NCBI GenBank assembly: GCA_030141605.1 | Contig: JAQGDQ010000313.1 | Location: forward strand, 126,001 to 190,000 | Direction: 5' to 3' | From: Tubiluchus corallicola | Lineage: Eukaryota; Priapulida; Priapulimorpha; Priapulimorphida; Tubiluchidae | DNA length: 64,000 nucleotides | Shown here: piece after piece, positions 32,631 through 45,944 of the stretch | Layout of the letters: each line of letters opens with the position of its first letter | Numbering within the stretch: the first letter of the stretch is position 1 | Program-made: the position numbers and the translations under genes | The notes under the pieces: model-generated | The model's input: the letters and a program-made list of their open reading frames with translations, nothing else | What the model was told of the DNA's origin: nothing | The model's database searches: none

Positions 32631-32810
32631 TTATTCGGCATGTTGTTGTGAATTATTTTTGCACAATTTGACCACAGTTTTCCAACATTTAACGTAAGAA
32701 CCTGTGCAATGTTGATGGTTGGCGGGACCGCAATCTTGCTTATAATAGGTAGAGCAAGACTTTGAACCAGTAAAAGCGTTCTTGTCACATTCGGGTGGAA
32801 ACAGCCAGAA
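32631..32810 (-). other. Cysteine-rich small reading frame, unassigned
   Basis: On the minus strand a frame reads FPPECDKNAFTGSKSCSTYY, then QDCGPANHQHCTGSYVKCW, then KLCKNN and a stop. That is six cysteines within about 45 residues, a spacing suggestive of a small disulfide-bonded secreted domain. No ATG, signal peptide or good acceptor precedes it, and the frame is closed just upstream. It may be a last exon, a decayed exon, or chance. I do not assign a function. Confidence 0.25.
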
Positions 32811-32824
32811 TACCGATGTCAGCA

Positions 32825-32925
32825 AGTGTTAAACACGGCGATCCCATATCCATTCGCTGCTAACCATTCTTAACTTCGGTCGTCAAGCACATGAACATTC
32901 TGCTGTTTGTATCGCCGCACAATAA
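32825..32925 (-). other. 5S rRNA-like fragment
   Basis: The minus strand contains GACCGAAGTTAAGAATGGTT followed by AGCAGCGAATGGATATGGGA and TCGCCGTG. This resembles the internal-promoter half of 5S rRNA (the GGAAGCTAAGC, GGTTAGTA, GGATGGGAGACCGCC blocks) with many changes. It could be a dead 5S copy or the head of a 5S-derived SINE. It lies directly beside the cysteine-rich frame. Confidence 0.3.
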
Positions 32926-35900
32926 TTCACTTACTATTATATTATTGCAATTATTATTATAAAACTAGTTTTACGTTTTAGTGGCGTAAGTTGTTGCTTT
33001 GATAAACTGGTAATAAAGTGAAAAACAGAAATCAGTGGAATTATATACATTTATACATTTATGTGTAGAAGCAGTTTGCTTAAATCAACACATACTTTAT
33101 CGCATGAGGATTTTAAAAGAGGAGAAACGCGTACTTCAATCAGTAAAAACTAAACAGTAGAAAATCTCGACAAGAAGGCTGGTTTAATTTTACCTGTAAA
33201 AGTTAATTGCTACCTTCAGGTGATGATCAAGGGTGACCCCAAGTTATACATTCATAAATTTTTATTAATTTTAAAAGGGCTTACTGTGCTGCTGAATGTA
33301 GTTCCTCAGTTGTGCTAATGTAATTGCTACACCGAAATATGAAATTGCAGTACTATAATGACATTCCTATTGAGTTTACATGAAAAACAACCCTATAAAA
33401 CCGCGCGATTTTTAAAAGTACATTGGCTTCTCAATAACAGTTTTATTAGACGGCTCCACGCTAATACTAGTAAGTTATTCTTAGAGTAACGACATCTAAG
33501 ACAAGAAAGAGGAAGCATTGTAAGGTAATGCCCCTTTAACTTCAAATAATTTATTTAAATAAAAAATAATTATAATTAATTAATGCTCCACGCTTGCAAC
33601 TAAACGTCTTGTCTAAACAACATTTTTAAACTACAATAGCCTAACATAGCAAACATATAATTACATTTTGTAAAAATTTCTATAACTATTTCATAATATA
33701 ATTAATACATCTAAACGCAAATCTCGTTACACATCGTTAAGAATCTAAAAGTGGAAAGTGAAAGGTCCGAAACGTGTATTTCTACGGTAAGCTTAAACTT
33801 TTGTAACCACAAAAGCAAAACACCTTCCTCACAAAAACGAACTTGAAAACCACCAAGTGTAAAACTGTCGTTTTTCGTGAGTACTATTTTCATGCAATAT
33901 AAATATACCTTGTCCCACATTAAATCTGCTTATTGTTATAAAAAGCATAGTATAACGATTCGTTATAAATCGGCCAAAACACAAAAATCACTTTTACTTC
34001 TATTATTAATGACCTAATTTGAAATTCTTGGATGTAGATACATGCGCCTGCATGAAATAATAATAGTTCACGTAACCCTATTCATCAGAAACATCAGTAG
34101 GAAAATTACTGTGACAATTTGTTTATAAATGTAGCAATTTTTAAGAATAATAAAAGAGCGAATTAGTTAATTGAATGCTCGCACGATAACTATGCGTGTT
34201 TGGATGCATGCATGCCTGTATCATGTTTATATCATGTTCACTACTGCATATTCAGCAAATTATTCACAATTACTCTGTATAGTATATATGATTTATAAGA
34301 ACACTTTATAATATGTTAATTAAAATGAACTTTTTGCCTCGTTAACTCACACTTAACTTACCACGGACATTATCTATATCCGTTTACGTGGTTACAAATG
34401 GAAGAACTAGTAATACAAGTAAGACTAGTGATATTACGTTTAGACTGTAGAGTCGTAAAAATGTGTAGCTGTTGATTTTTGCGCAAAAGACCTTTATGCG
34501 AATAATTGTTGTCCAAAGTGATGAGTACGATAGAGAATATGGATACCTATTTTTTAATTACACTGAAAGCAATCAACAGTAAGTTTTATACATATGTGTA
34601 TAAGTTAGCTTCCGTAAGTTAACTCAGTAATGAAGTGGTTTTATAGAGAGTTATTATTGGGATAAGTATATGAAAACAAAATGAGCTGTCATAATCGCCA
34701 CTTTTAATGTGAGACTAGTGATCGCATTGATTTCACTGAGCATGTTGAACTTGATAATGTGTCTGACGAAAATGTAGTAAAAAGTGATGTTATGGGGAAA
34801 GCATATCCAAAATGATTGTTTGCTGAATGTTAGTACTGTATGTATCAATTGGCACTTTAACATAGTATACTACTAATCATTTTTTGCACATTTAAGCCAT
34901 TTAACTGCACTACAGAATTTACAAAGACATAGCTATGACCGACTATACTACAGTACCAATTGAAAACTTTCATTCTAGGACGTTTAAGAAGTGACAGGAG
35001 TCAATATATTTATTTGAACAAATAGACGGGACATATGGCATAGCATATTTACCAGATTACAAGTTGCTGTCTGTTGGGAATTATACGTGTCATATTTTGA
35101 CTATAAAGGAGAGCAGTTGATTAAAGTAATGATAATATAATGCCACCAACTTCTAATAATTATAAGGTATCACGGGTCTCATACGCCAGAAAGTGGTATA
35201 ACAAATGAAACGTACCTGTAATCAGTGATGCTATCAATATAACTGAATTCGAAACGGCACATTAAAATGAGAATGGTAGTATTTATAATCAATTTTTAGA
35301 CATTATAATCGCTACATGACCAGAAGTGGAAAAGAAAGAACAAAGGTTTCTGGACCAAGCTGGGTGGCTTATGCTCTGTAACCCTATAGCTTTTAAAAAC
35401 ATTTTTAACAAATTAGACAGATATATACTTCGATGATAAAGACGATATTATATCATAGGACATTCAGGTTCAATGTATCAGGCTGTCTAATTATTTTGAA
35501 ACATAAAGAACTTTTGCTAATGTTTTTGTAATGTATTTTTAAAAACATTTAAACTGTAGACTATTTTTTAATATCGCGAATTTACAGAAATTGGCATAAT
35601 CTAAAGCTGATGCTTATAAGAGTTTCTCGTGCTGTTTTCTTTTAATAAATAAAAGTGAGCAAACATTTTCTATAGTTTACCTGTTAGACAATTTTATTAT
35701 AACAGTATTTGATAACCGCAACTCGCTAAACTAGTAAATTTCCGTGCGTCATGGTAATCCTTTGAAATCGCGAGCCCGATATTAAAAAAGTTGGCCTTGA
35801 CATTCTCTTGAAAAACACCAAACCTAACATCACTTTTGTCTTCTATTGTGAATGTGAGCATTTAACAGTGTTTATATGTGCACTCTCCCATGTTTTACGA

Positions 35901-36417
35901 TAAACGCTAAGAGAATGAAAACCTCGACAATCGTGCTGGTTCTTCAAAGAAATTAAGTGTCAAGGTAGCAGGGTGTGCCGTTGTGCAAATTTTTGCTTCT
36001 TTCATGGTTGTTACATAATATTGTTGGTCAATGTTTCTGTCGCCAAACTGGAAAAAACACTTTACAACACAGATATGGGACTTAGTAAGCTATTACCGTC
36101 TAAAATGATGTTTAAAGAAAGATTGTGGATGTCAAGGTGTGCCCTTTTAAAAACGTCTAACGGATAAGCCATTAATGTTGCGAAGTATTTTCATGGGTTA
36201 AAAGGGCTTAGAACAAACGCTGATTCCTTGTGTAAGCTAAGGAGTTTTCAAGGAATCTTTGCTAAGCAGAAAATTTATCAAGTAGGCACGAACTTAGTGG
36301 AAAATAACACAACATTTTTCCTTCGTCATTCACAAAGGTGAGTTTAAATTCGGCAAAACTACCAAAGCACTGCTTATAATTACTTCGTTAATTGCTATCA
36401 CCTTGCCTACAAAATCA

Positions 36418-36553
<136 letters not shown>

Positions 36554-36911
36554 GTTAAAGATTACTAAAATAACTGTTCTTAGTGTTCTCACGTTCGTCG
36601 CAACTGTTACGCCAATCTAATTGTAAATGTTCTTAATGAACGGAGGTAAAAAGTACTATAACTGCAATAGCTGTGGCTCTATATTTCCGCGTTATCTGAA
36701 CGGCGTAGCAAGCAAAGTACGTTACAACCCATACATGCTGGTATAATGTAGCAAGTACTGCTTCGATGGCGCACAGATGCCTATATAACCGCTTCTCTCG
36801 AGAATTAGTTAATTCAAAATCGATTAATTTATTGAAGATGGATCCTCCACATATCTGCTGATTGTAGGGAATGGTTTTACACCTCAAGTAAAGTCAAAAT
36901 AATAACGACCT

Positions 36912-36995
36912 TCAGACCAGACGGACTCGTGGTAACGCGTCCGCATTCCGTTTTGGGAGGTCATGAGTTCGCTACTTCGGCCGGGTATTTTCAGA
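36912..36995 (+). mobile_element. tRNA-derived SINE-like sequence
   Basis: GACTCGTGGTAACGCGTCCG resembles an A-box region and GGTCATGAGTTCGCTACTTC a B-box region, with tRNA-like spacing. The 3' side does not pair as an acceptor stem and runs on into unrelated sequence. It is also more GC-rich than its surroundings. This is the best SINE candidate in the window. Confidence 0.4.
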
Positions 36996-37929
36996 CCCCT
37001 AAAAAGCTACTTGAAGTTACCCACATAAAACAGAGATATTGAATTTTTGTTTACAAACAGCCAAAATCTCATTAATAATAACAAGAATTCTGCATGTGGT
37101 TAATTCTGCTGATGGAAAATCATTTATTCAATAATATGTGTGCAGTATTTTTAACATGCACTGTTCAAATATCAGCTAAAAATGTAAGTATCCACCCGGC
37201 CTGCAAGGTTTGACAAAATGTCGCCTCTGTTGTGTATTATCGTTAGATTACATACATTATCACAGTTAATTACGAATTATACGTATCATTTATTTCTAAG
37301 ACGCCTGCCCCTAGAAATAATCAATTTTAAATCTGGGTAATTATGTCACTGTGTATTACAGGTAAACCGATTTTTACTAAAAGAACTCAATAAAGCGCTG
37401 TTTGTACAACCGCTAAGCACAGCTGGTTATTTAATTATCTTCAACAAGCTAATTGAAAGATTAATAAATAATTTCTGTGAATCTGTTATTTTGTGGCTCA
37501 ACGTATTAACTTTAGGATTTGCCGCAATTTTGCTTCAAAATGCATGAAACCAACTATAAGTACGAAGGAAAAAGACAACTAAAATTAACAACATAACAGT
37601 CAATATGTGTAAATAACATGGCAACATTACAAAATAAGGTAGCACACTAGATACTGTATTTATAGGACAATCCATGTTACGTAACTGCGGGATTAAAACA
37701 AGAAACCAGAACTAGTAATTGTAGACTTGTTAGCAGCCTGCGAAATAAGCAACTCGACCAAGAATACAAATTAAAAAGATGAAAAGAAAACAATAATAGA
37801 ATAGTAATAGAAAGCAATAGCAATAAAGTTGTGTACATGCTGCAGACATGAATAATACTAGTAGCCTTACGAAGGAAGCACAAAGCCTCAGCAGTTATTG
37901 GTGTTGTAACCATTATGCTTCATTTACTA

Positions 37930-38062
37930 ATCAAATAGAAAGTAACAACGACGCCCGCAGCAATAGCAGCAGCGACAACGACGATTACCGATATCGTCGC
38001 TGCCAGAACAGCAAAACCGCAACAGCAACAATTAACTGCAACAACAATGACAACAACATATG
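37930..38062. repeat. Degenerate CAA/CAG/GAC trinucleotide repeat
   Basis: Mixed AAC, AGC and GAC triplets produce an Asn/Ser/Thr-rich frame with no coding support. A similar locus is at 40970-41100. Confidence 0.6.
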
Positions 38063-40969
38063 AATTCTATTATTTGCGGTATACTGTAAGACCTACTCAG
38101 ATTAAGTTGAATTGATGTTTAATTAATAATGAAACTGCCAATATATTCAAGTAACTCAATTATTGCTGCAAGCGTAATTTTGTACCAGCTGACTACAAAA
38201 TCACCAAATAAGGACCCTCAATCAGCCTGATCGCGTAACATAATAACGTACCTGGTTAGGAATTATAGTTCTTACATCTTTAATCTTCTTAGCGATAATC
38301 TACGGCACAAAATTCCAGATTTCCAAAATTGTTTCTTTATGTTTAACCCAGCATGTAAATCAGAATCAAAAATAGCTTTGCAGGCTACTAATGGCATGTT
38401 TCTTTAATGAGTCAATTTATATAAATCTCCCATTGGTAACTGTTACATGGATATAAATAAATTCAGGGTAAATAGTTTCATTATATTGTGCAAACACGCA
38501 AAAGCTCAGCTTTGATACAGGTCTTACGGTGCTGAAACCGGACGAAAAGCTCATTCAAATCCCGCGAATTCGCAAAAAATCTTATTGCCCCTTGTCTATA
38601 CTGCAGACTTGCGCTCAGACAATATTTCTATCAGTAATATCCTCTAAAGTAAGACACTGAACCATCAGAAGTGTCTTATTCACGTGTCTTGGTAACGTTC
38701 AAATGCGCATGCATGTACATTCTTCATGGATAAGAAAACTGCGAAGCTAAGCCCGCAGAGGTACGACCTTCATCAACAAGGTAAAAGTATGGCAGCAGTA
38801 TAGCATGTAAATCACGGTTGCATCACCTACCCATTTACTGACCAGGCTTAGCATTGGTTAATTTTAATTGCTTAATGTGGTGTTGTGTAAGCATTACCCG
38901 CTGAGTAAGTATTGCCTCCTTTGGCTGCTCGGTGTTTGGTTACTTAGATACACATTTGGTTGCTAAGTGCCTAAATTCCCCACCATATTTTTCCTTCTTT
39001 TTTATTAGACTCCATTGTAATTGAAACAAACCGGAAACGTTTAAACATGTAAATAAAGCAAGAAACTGCATTTATCTATAATCTTGTGTGATTGACATCT
39101 GCTTTTTCCTAATCAAGATCAAATCACGGATCAACTATGCGCTACAAATTATATAATAACCCTAACTTTGTTTCTTTATTATATGTTATTGTCAAATCAG
39201 TTTCATCACATGAAAGCTTTTATTATGTTATTTCATGTATTATAATCCCCGCAGGACGCCTTCCGCCTAACTTATTTTTCTATCTCTCTTTCCATCTACT
39301 CACATCACGTCTCTGACAGGTACGCCTGCAGAAAATATACAAACTCGTTAACGTCTGTCATTAAAATGTGACCTTATATTGTTAAACCTATCGATCTGGG
39401 TTAGCAGATAACTGGTGTGTTCTTACTAAACAATACCTTTTATCTGTATACATCTTGGCGAAGACTTTAACTGAAGAAAATCCACATAATTATGGCGGAT
39501 CTACGTTCTCTGGTTGCACTAATGCCAAATATTTGGATTTGTTTTCGCCCTCAGCTCATTTCTGTTTAAAAACTCAATTCTACATGTTTCTAAGCTGGCT
39601 CACCATCTGCTTTTTCCCACGTGGATATATTACTGTTTTGCTCATTTTGCTTTCTTTTTTAGGTCCTAGGATCTAGGCTGCAAATTTTGCATGGATTGGA
39701 TGCTCTCTAAATTGGTTTCTATAGGCTTAGAAGTGAATTTCCACTCAAATCGGTTGCAAAACTGGACGTATGCACTAACGCCAAGGATGATTCTTACAAA
39801 AGATTGAGATAAAATGTTTTCAACATGAAAATAACGTTGAAAATATACGAAGGACAAGGTTCGTGAGAGGAATACGTTTTTTGGGAAACTAATCAGTTAG
39901 CGACACGTGTGATCGTTTTGCGTGGCCTATAAGCCATAACAAACGAAGTTTATTCGTATTTTCGGTTGTCGCTTTAAAACTACTCTAAACTAACGAGTAT
40001 TTAAGTCATTTTACCATCACCTTACACGTCTTTTTTATTACACAACCAACAGAAAAATGTTTTTGCTACCTTAAATACCCATAAATTGTGAAGTCCTGGG
40101 ACTTATTTTGCCTCTGACCTTTTACTAAAAATTATTTGCCAGAAAGAGCTTCCTTGCTAACTACAATCTCAGTCTCTTCAAGAAAACAGCAATAGATATC
40201 ACTACAAATGGGCTAAGAGAATTCAGACATTGTGGACTTGCATTACTGTTATTATTTTTCATCTTAACAACACTGCTTGACTGTCGCTCTTCACCTTTAG
40301 CCACAGCCACCTTCTTGTTTTTAGGCGATTTGTATAACTTGTATGTCTTGTCTGTAAAAACATTAATCTGTTTTTGGATATGAGGAATTAATCAAGGATA
40401 TAATATGAAAACTGGATATGTTAATCTACATAAAATAAGTTTTGGCATTACCTTAAGCAGGTTTAAGTTTAGTTTTTCTCTCTTTATATAGGCCTACATA
40501 CTCAAGTTTTCTTCCTGACCAGTAATGCAAAAGCCGTACACAGTGTTAACGTAAAAGCAAATGTATCTTAAATTGAAAGTGTGCTAATTACCAACGATTA
40601 GTGAAAGCAAGTTTATCCAAATAACACGAAATTGTACTGGATAAAATGTGGAACACACAAGGAACGGTTTTGTCAATGTTCTTCGCAAATCAAACAATTC
40701 GCTTTATTTTAAGTGTAGGTTAAGAGCAAAAAGTAAGAAACTGAATGGCTTTAGTTAACATTAACGTTTGCCAATGCTCAAACTAAGCTTACCTGCGAAA
40801 TTTAGGACAAGTTTTACTGAGATGTGACCTGTAGCCTACTTAAGTTGTTACATTCACTTTTAAAGTTGTAAATGTATTGCATAGTAGACGATAATGGTTT
40901 AGCTAAACGGCACATAGGTGTATCTACGGCTTGGGTGTTAAACATTGTACATGAGAGAAAATGTAATGA

Positions 40970-41100
40970 AGTCCTAACAATAACAAGAGCAGCAGCAACT
41001 GCTAGAAATAGCAGTAATAGCGGCAGTAGCAGTAGTAACACGAAGATGACGCGCAAAGCAGGTATCAAAAATGACGACAAGAACGATAACAACCTCATCA
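40970..41100. repeat. Degenerate CAA/CAG/AGT trinucleotide repeat
   Basis: AACAATAACAAGAGCAGCAG opens a degenerate triplet array of the same character as 37930-38062. Antisense frames are Leu-rich by composition only. Confidence 0.6.
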
Positions 41101-42948
41101 ATAAAACCACAATGACAACTTTGTTGGTCTATAATACAATATTTAAAAATACATTTTTCTGTTAATCTTATTTATTAGCACTTTTCTGCTCGTTTCGCAT
41201 ACGAAAATCTGTAATCTATTAAAAGTTTCTTTAAGAGGGGAGAAATATCTCAAGTTTTTCTCGATTCCGCATTCTAAATACGTAAGAAGTATGCAGTGCA
41301 AAAGCGAAAACAAATTGCATTGCATGTAGGTTTACTGTATTTACCACATGCATTGCAGGTAGGACTATCTATTGCCGTTTTAAAATTGATTTTTTTATTT
41401 CAGTGTATAACTGTTGTTTTTATTCCTTGGTAATACATCGGTAAACTAATAAATGGCATTCTTACTGACTAGATCTGATAACGGAGTATTAACTGATTAT
41501 ATATCACCATCACCGAACGCTGAAAGCTAATAGACATATACTGCTGGTACGAAACACGTCGGGGATCGAGTTTTTAAAACGTCGCTCAAAAAAAATGTTA
41601 TGATTGCGCAAAATGAGATATCTCTGGTATCTATCAAGTTATAGGCTTTCTTAAAAACAGTTTCATTTTACGCCATAACAAGCAAACAAGTTTATAGTCA
41701 AATTAAAACATAAAATAATGTCCAGTTTTATTTCTACTTTACCGCGACGTGGACTATTATGACGGATGTAACTTATGAACCCTTGCTATATCATAGCACG
41801 CAGCCCCATGCAAGAACAAAGTATGTTCGCTTTTTGCAAGAGAAAAGTAGTCACACGATAGAATGTCCTCTCTAGATAAACACAAAGTGTATAGACGTTT
41901 GACAACGTGTTTTCCGAGCTTTAACCAACTTTGTCATTAAGGGCAATAAATAAGTTATTTAAACCAGTGAGGGTGAGAATTATCTAAACTCATATGCCGT
42001 ACTTGGCAGCTGATTGCGCTATATAGACGTTAGATATCCAAATCATCCAAAATGTAAATCTGGGATGTTATAGTCATGGAAACTAATCTTATTATGTAAT
42101 AGAGCATATGGGTATAATATATACACTGGTGCAGTCTCGGGTTCAAATCTTGCATTATGTCACAGGCATTCTAAACAAATAAACTGATTAAACACCAAAA
42201 TCATAGTTCATTTTTTCAAAACTTTTAACCTTTGTCTAAAACAACAAATCTAGATCTTTAACATTAATGAAGAAACCATTTTTGCACAAAGCGAAAAACT
42301 TGCAAAAGTAAAAATAACAACGCCGACAATGGAAATGCATGCGGTTAGTATTACGTAATTGGCATCTTCAACTCATTATCTATGCACTAATATGAAAAAA
42401 ACAATGAAAATTAAATACAACAACAACGTACCAGCTGCTGTCACTTAAGTAAAAAACATGTTGTCATTAGATTCAGTTAAAACAAAAGAGGTTTGAGTAG
42501 ATGTAGGCTACTTAGGATATTTTCAGTGATGAAACTTCTTGTTTTGCGAAATATAACGAAAATAAATGCCCTTTATTATGAACTTTAGTCACTGTACCGA
42601 CCTATCATTTACAAAATATAGCTTCTATAAAATACAAATCCGGGATGCATTGTGCTATTTGCATTCCGTCTACAACTTATTAGCAGGTTTAAAACACTCA
42701 CACTGAACTTGGGTATAAATAAAAATGCATAATCAATCTTGTCAAAGAACTAAAGTGATAGAATTAACTTACTTGCTAGCAGTGTACAACTGAACTATGC
42801 GGAAGAATGGGTTAAGTCGAAATTCAAATTCCAAATTGATTTCCTATTGTCGCCGATGTTTCGGACAATAACAGGTCTTTGGTGTCCGACACTGGTCAGC
42901 AGAATCCGGCTAATGACAATTAAATGCCAGTTTTTGTTCGCTATTTAC

Positions 42949-43115
42949 CTGCTGATTGAAGCTCGTCGACCCTCCACAAGACAAGTATTCAGGTAAAAAT
43001 AGGCAAAATCCACTATGCGATTTCTCTTGGCATTGACGGCAGTCCAGTGTCAGCTCTGCTGGCCCTTTGGCCTCTCCGTAAAACGCTGGTCCGCGGGGAC
43101 CCAAGAGAAACCGAA
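42949..43115 (-). other. Candidate exon or 5' end of an unknown transcript
   Basis: On the minus strand the open frame reads GPRGPAFYGEAKGPAELTLD then CRQCQEKSHSGFCLF and ends with FNQQ at a strong CAG|GTAAAT donor (42948). A pyrimidine-rich stretch with an AG lies upstream (about 43090-43110). The sequence is distinctly more GC-rich than the flanks. No ATG is in this frame, and I found no partner exons. It could be an untranslated first exon, a lone exon of a gene I cannot assemble, or a repeat fragment. Confidence 0.25.
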
Positions 43116-43394
43116 TTTAACAGGCGAAGGTCGGTGGATACTATGGCAAGCAATGATAAATAGTTTATCGAGGGTGTAGAGTCGTGTGGCTATCTAGGTG
43201 AACGGCCTACTAACGAAGCAAGCGTTCGCACGTGCATGAACCAAACGTTTCGCTTCACTAAGAATTCAAATCGTTATGTTTTAAGGTAAGAAAATCTCAC
43301 CTTGTCTTTTAAATTAATAAAATTAATAATTTAGCTGTAAATAAACAATTGGGTTTCACGTGTTGGTTAATTTGTTTGTGCTTTTTCAATGTAA

Positions 43395-43560
43395 AGATCT
43401 ATAAGTTTTCATTCGCTTCAGTTGGTTTACAATAATTTTTTATGCATGTATGTCAACAGCCTACATAATTATGCAGTGCAGCAGAGGTGTTGCCATCTAT
43501 TGACAAGGAAAAATTATTGTGCTTTAATCCAGACCTCTTTACAGCAAGTTATGAATTTAT
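43395..43560 (+). repeat. Dispersed repeat copy, interrupted by a palindrome
   Basis: Shares with 44752-44910 the motifs AAGTTTTCATTCGCTT / AAGCTTTCACTCGCTT and TGCCATCTATTGACAAG / TGCCATCTATTGATAAG in the same order and spacing. The match stops at the palindromic element beginning at 43557. Confidence 0.55.
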
Positions 43561-43642
43561 TTACATGCTGATGGATACCGACTAACAAGAAGAGTTATGC
43601 ATAACTCTTCTTGTTAGTCAGTATCCCTCGCCATGTAAATAA
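43557..43642. mobile_element. Short near-perfect palindrome (hairpin), 86 bases
   Basis: Centred on ATGCAT at 43597-43602. Arms of 43 bases (TTATTTACATG ... GATAC(C/T)GACTAACAAGAAG) pair with about four mismatches and no loop. It is embedded in, and appears to end, a dispersed repeat, which suggests insertion of a minimal hairpin element. Confidence 0.65.
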
Positions 43643-44751
43643 CGTTTTAGAGATCATTCTGCATCATACTGTAAGATAATAGTAGTCTATAATCAAAGCA
43701 GATTAAATAAAGCAAATAAAATTAAAATTCCAGATGTTTATATGTTTAAGTTTTCGAAAATAGCAATCTATCAAGTGATTAAGAGTTACCAAACAAAAGG
43801 TATTTGTACATAATGCAGGCTTGATCAAGAAATTCCAGCTGCTGCATGACGATAAGTATAGTATCTGAAACCACTTATGAAGCAATGTATTATTTATTTA
43901 ATGCATTGATGATTTCTCATAATTCTGCTTTGGACGCGCTGTCAATCATAGTTACGCTCGGAAAGAACTGACTATTTGTAAATAATAGTCATGTTATGAA
44001 ATATGTTCATCTACACTTCATGATCTTGTTCCATGATTTTGGCACGATCTGTTCAGCTCAAACAGCTGAAAAAATTCTAGTTGCCAGCATTAAATGAAAT
44101 TTAAGTACTCGGATTCATTACTGATGAAATTAAAAATATGCTATTAACACCGTTAATTAATTAGTAATATTATGTTCCTACTAGTTTAATTTATAATTAA
44201 TTATTAATATTTATTTGTTAGCGTATAAAAATCTAATCCAGATTTTGAGCGATTTCATTTAGTGTTTATAGCTATCGACATTTTTCATCACTGACCAGGT
44301 AATATAAACGGATGGGTGATCGCAAGGAAATCCTTTTGGGACCGGAAGTTTCATCAGGTATACTTTCTCCAAGTTATACACCTCGACGAGTGAGGATATA
44401 CTGGTACTCGAACGTCAGCTGGAATGTTTTATCTTAGCAAATTGTGCTGATCCACATTAAATAGACCTATGCAAAGCACTGAGCCGTTCTGGTATTGATA
44501 ACTTTATTTGCTAATTTGTTTGTGTGCTTGCTATCCTTGAGTGTTTGTTCTTTGTTTAAATGCTTGCTCACTTGTTGTATACGTACGTACATACGTTTGT
44601 TTGTTTACGCTCTTGAGGATTGTATGCTTGCTTCTTTGCTTGATTCATTTAATTTTTTGCTTGTTTGTCAGTTGGATAATTAGCATCAAATCATGCGTTT
44701 CACACAAAGAAACACGTCTTCGCCTTCAGTTTATGTATCTTGACGACTAAA

Positions 44752-45137
44752 GGTCCATAAGCTTTCACTCGCTTTTAGTAGTGGGCAATATTTCTTTATT
44801 CATGAGACATGAACAGTTTGCATAAGTTGTGCAAAAGTAGTGCTGCCATCTATTGATAAGAAAAAGCATTGTGTGCCAATACAAGTTTCTTTAGGAGCAA
44901 ATTATGAATTATCAATCGACTTAATACAGAAAAACAGTCGATGAAGAAATTTAACTGAAGACTATGAACTCTGTTCACGTGTGTAGTGCAAAAGAGACAG
45001 ACTAATTGTTGATGCTTTCATTTGTTTAAAGAGGATTTTTTGGGAAACTGCAGCTCTCAAAACCTGTAGTATCAAGTTATTGTGTTGCTCAAATAACAAA
45101 ATTATTAAACTGTTAAATTGTATTATGATAAAATGAT
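44752..45137 (+). repeat. Longest copy of the dispersed repeat
   Basis: The first part matches 43395-43560 and the last part (44991-45137) matches 21681-21831. This copy therefore links the two fragments into one family at least 385 bases long. No coding capacity. Termini are not defined. Confidence 0.55.
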
Positions 45138-45872
45138 GATTTGCCATGTAGTAAGAATTGGAATACTCTGTGTTCAGCTGTGAAACAAAGTCTCTATAAG
45201 GCTACGGGAAGTGACATAAAATAACGTACGTTAGATCTGTATTGAAGTTTAATACGGATTATTGTTTAATTTTATTTCAGTAACAATAAGATTGAACTGT
45301 ATTATGCTGTAAATTTGTTAAACTTTTGTAAACGTTTGCCTGCAAAATGGGGAAACTATTTGTTTTTTATTATATTGTGGAAAATTATGCAAAATATGTG
45401 GAGTGGAACAGGGAAAGACCAAAAGGTTATCTGACCATCTTCCCTTTTTCATATTAATGATAGATACAAATAAGTGCAATATCTTTTGACTAATCTACAG
45501 TAACAAAAACAATGAAAAACTGTAAGAGTAATAAATCTGCGTCTAATTTTGATGTCCAAACGCCAGTCGCTTAAGTATTAACGATTTTTATAGTTAGAAG
45601 AAAGATTACAAGGTATTATGACTAACATAAAAAATTTTTAATATAAAAGCATATTTAGCAGTTGACGGTTTACTGTATTAATTTGTAAAAGTGGCACACT
45701 GTGCAAAATTCCAAAACTCCTGTGACATTACTTACAGCTGTTGAAATTGAATTGGTAGACTAACCACCCATAGGCTCTTGTATGTGTCGGACATTTTCAA
45801 TTATGTGCGTATGTCACGCCCGTAATATTTGACTGTTTATCAAGCAGCTCAGTTTTAACTAACCAACGCGTA

Positions 45873-45944
45873 TAGCAGTTACGTAAAAGTGGATTTCAGA
45901 AAAAATGATCATTTTTTCCGAAATGCACTTTTATGTAACTGCTA
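45873..45944. mobile_element. Short near-perfect palindrome, 72 bases
   Basis: Centred on TGATCA at 45906-45911. Arms TAGCAGTTAC(G/A)TAAAAGTG(G/C)ATTTC(A/G)GAAAAA pair with three mismatches over 36 bases. It is unrelated in sequence to the palindrome at 43557. Confidence 0.7.

Noticed and set aside
36912-36995. Functional tRNA gene
   Set aside because: Box-like motifs only. The 3' side does not pair to form an acceptor stem.
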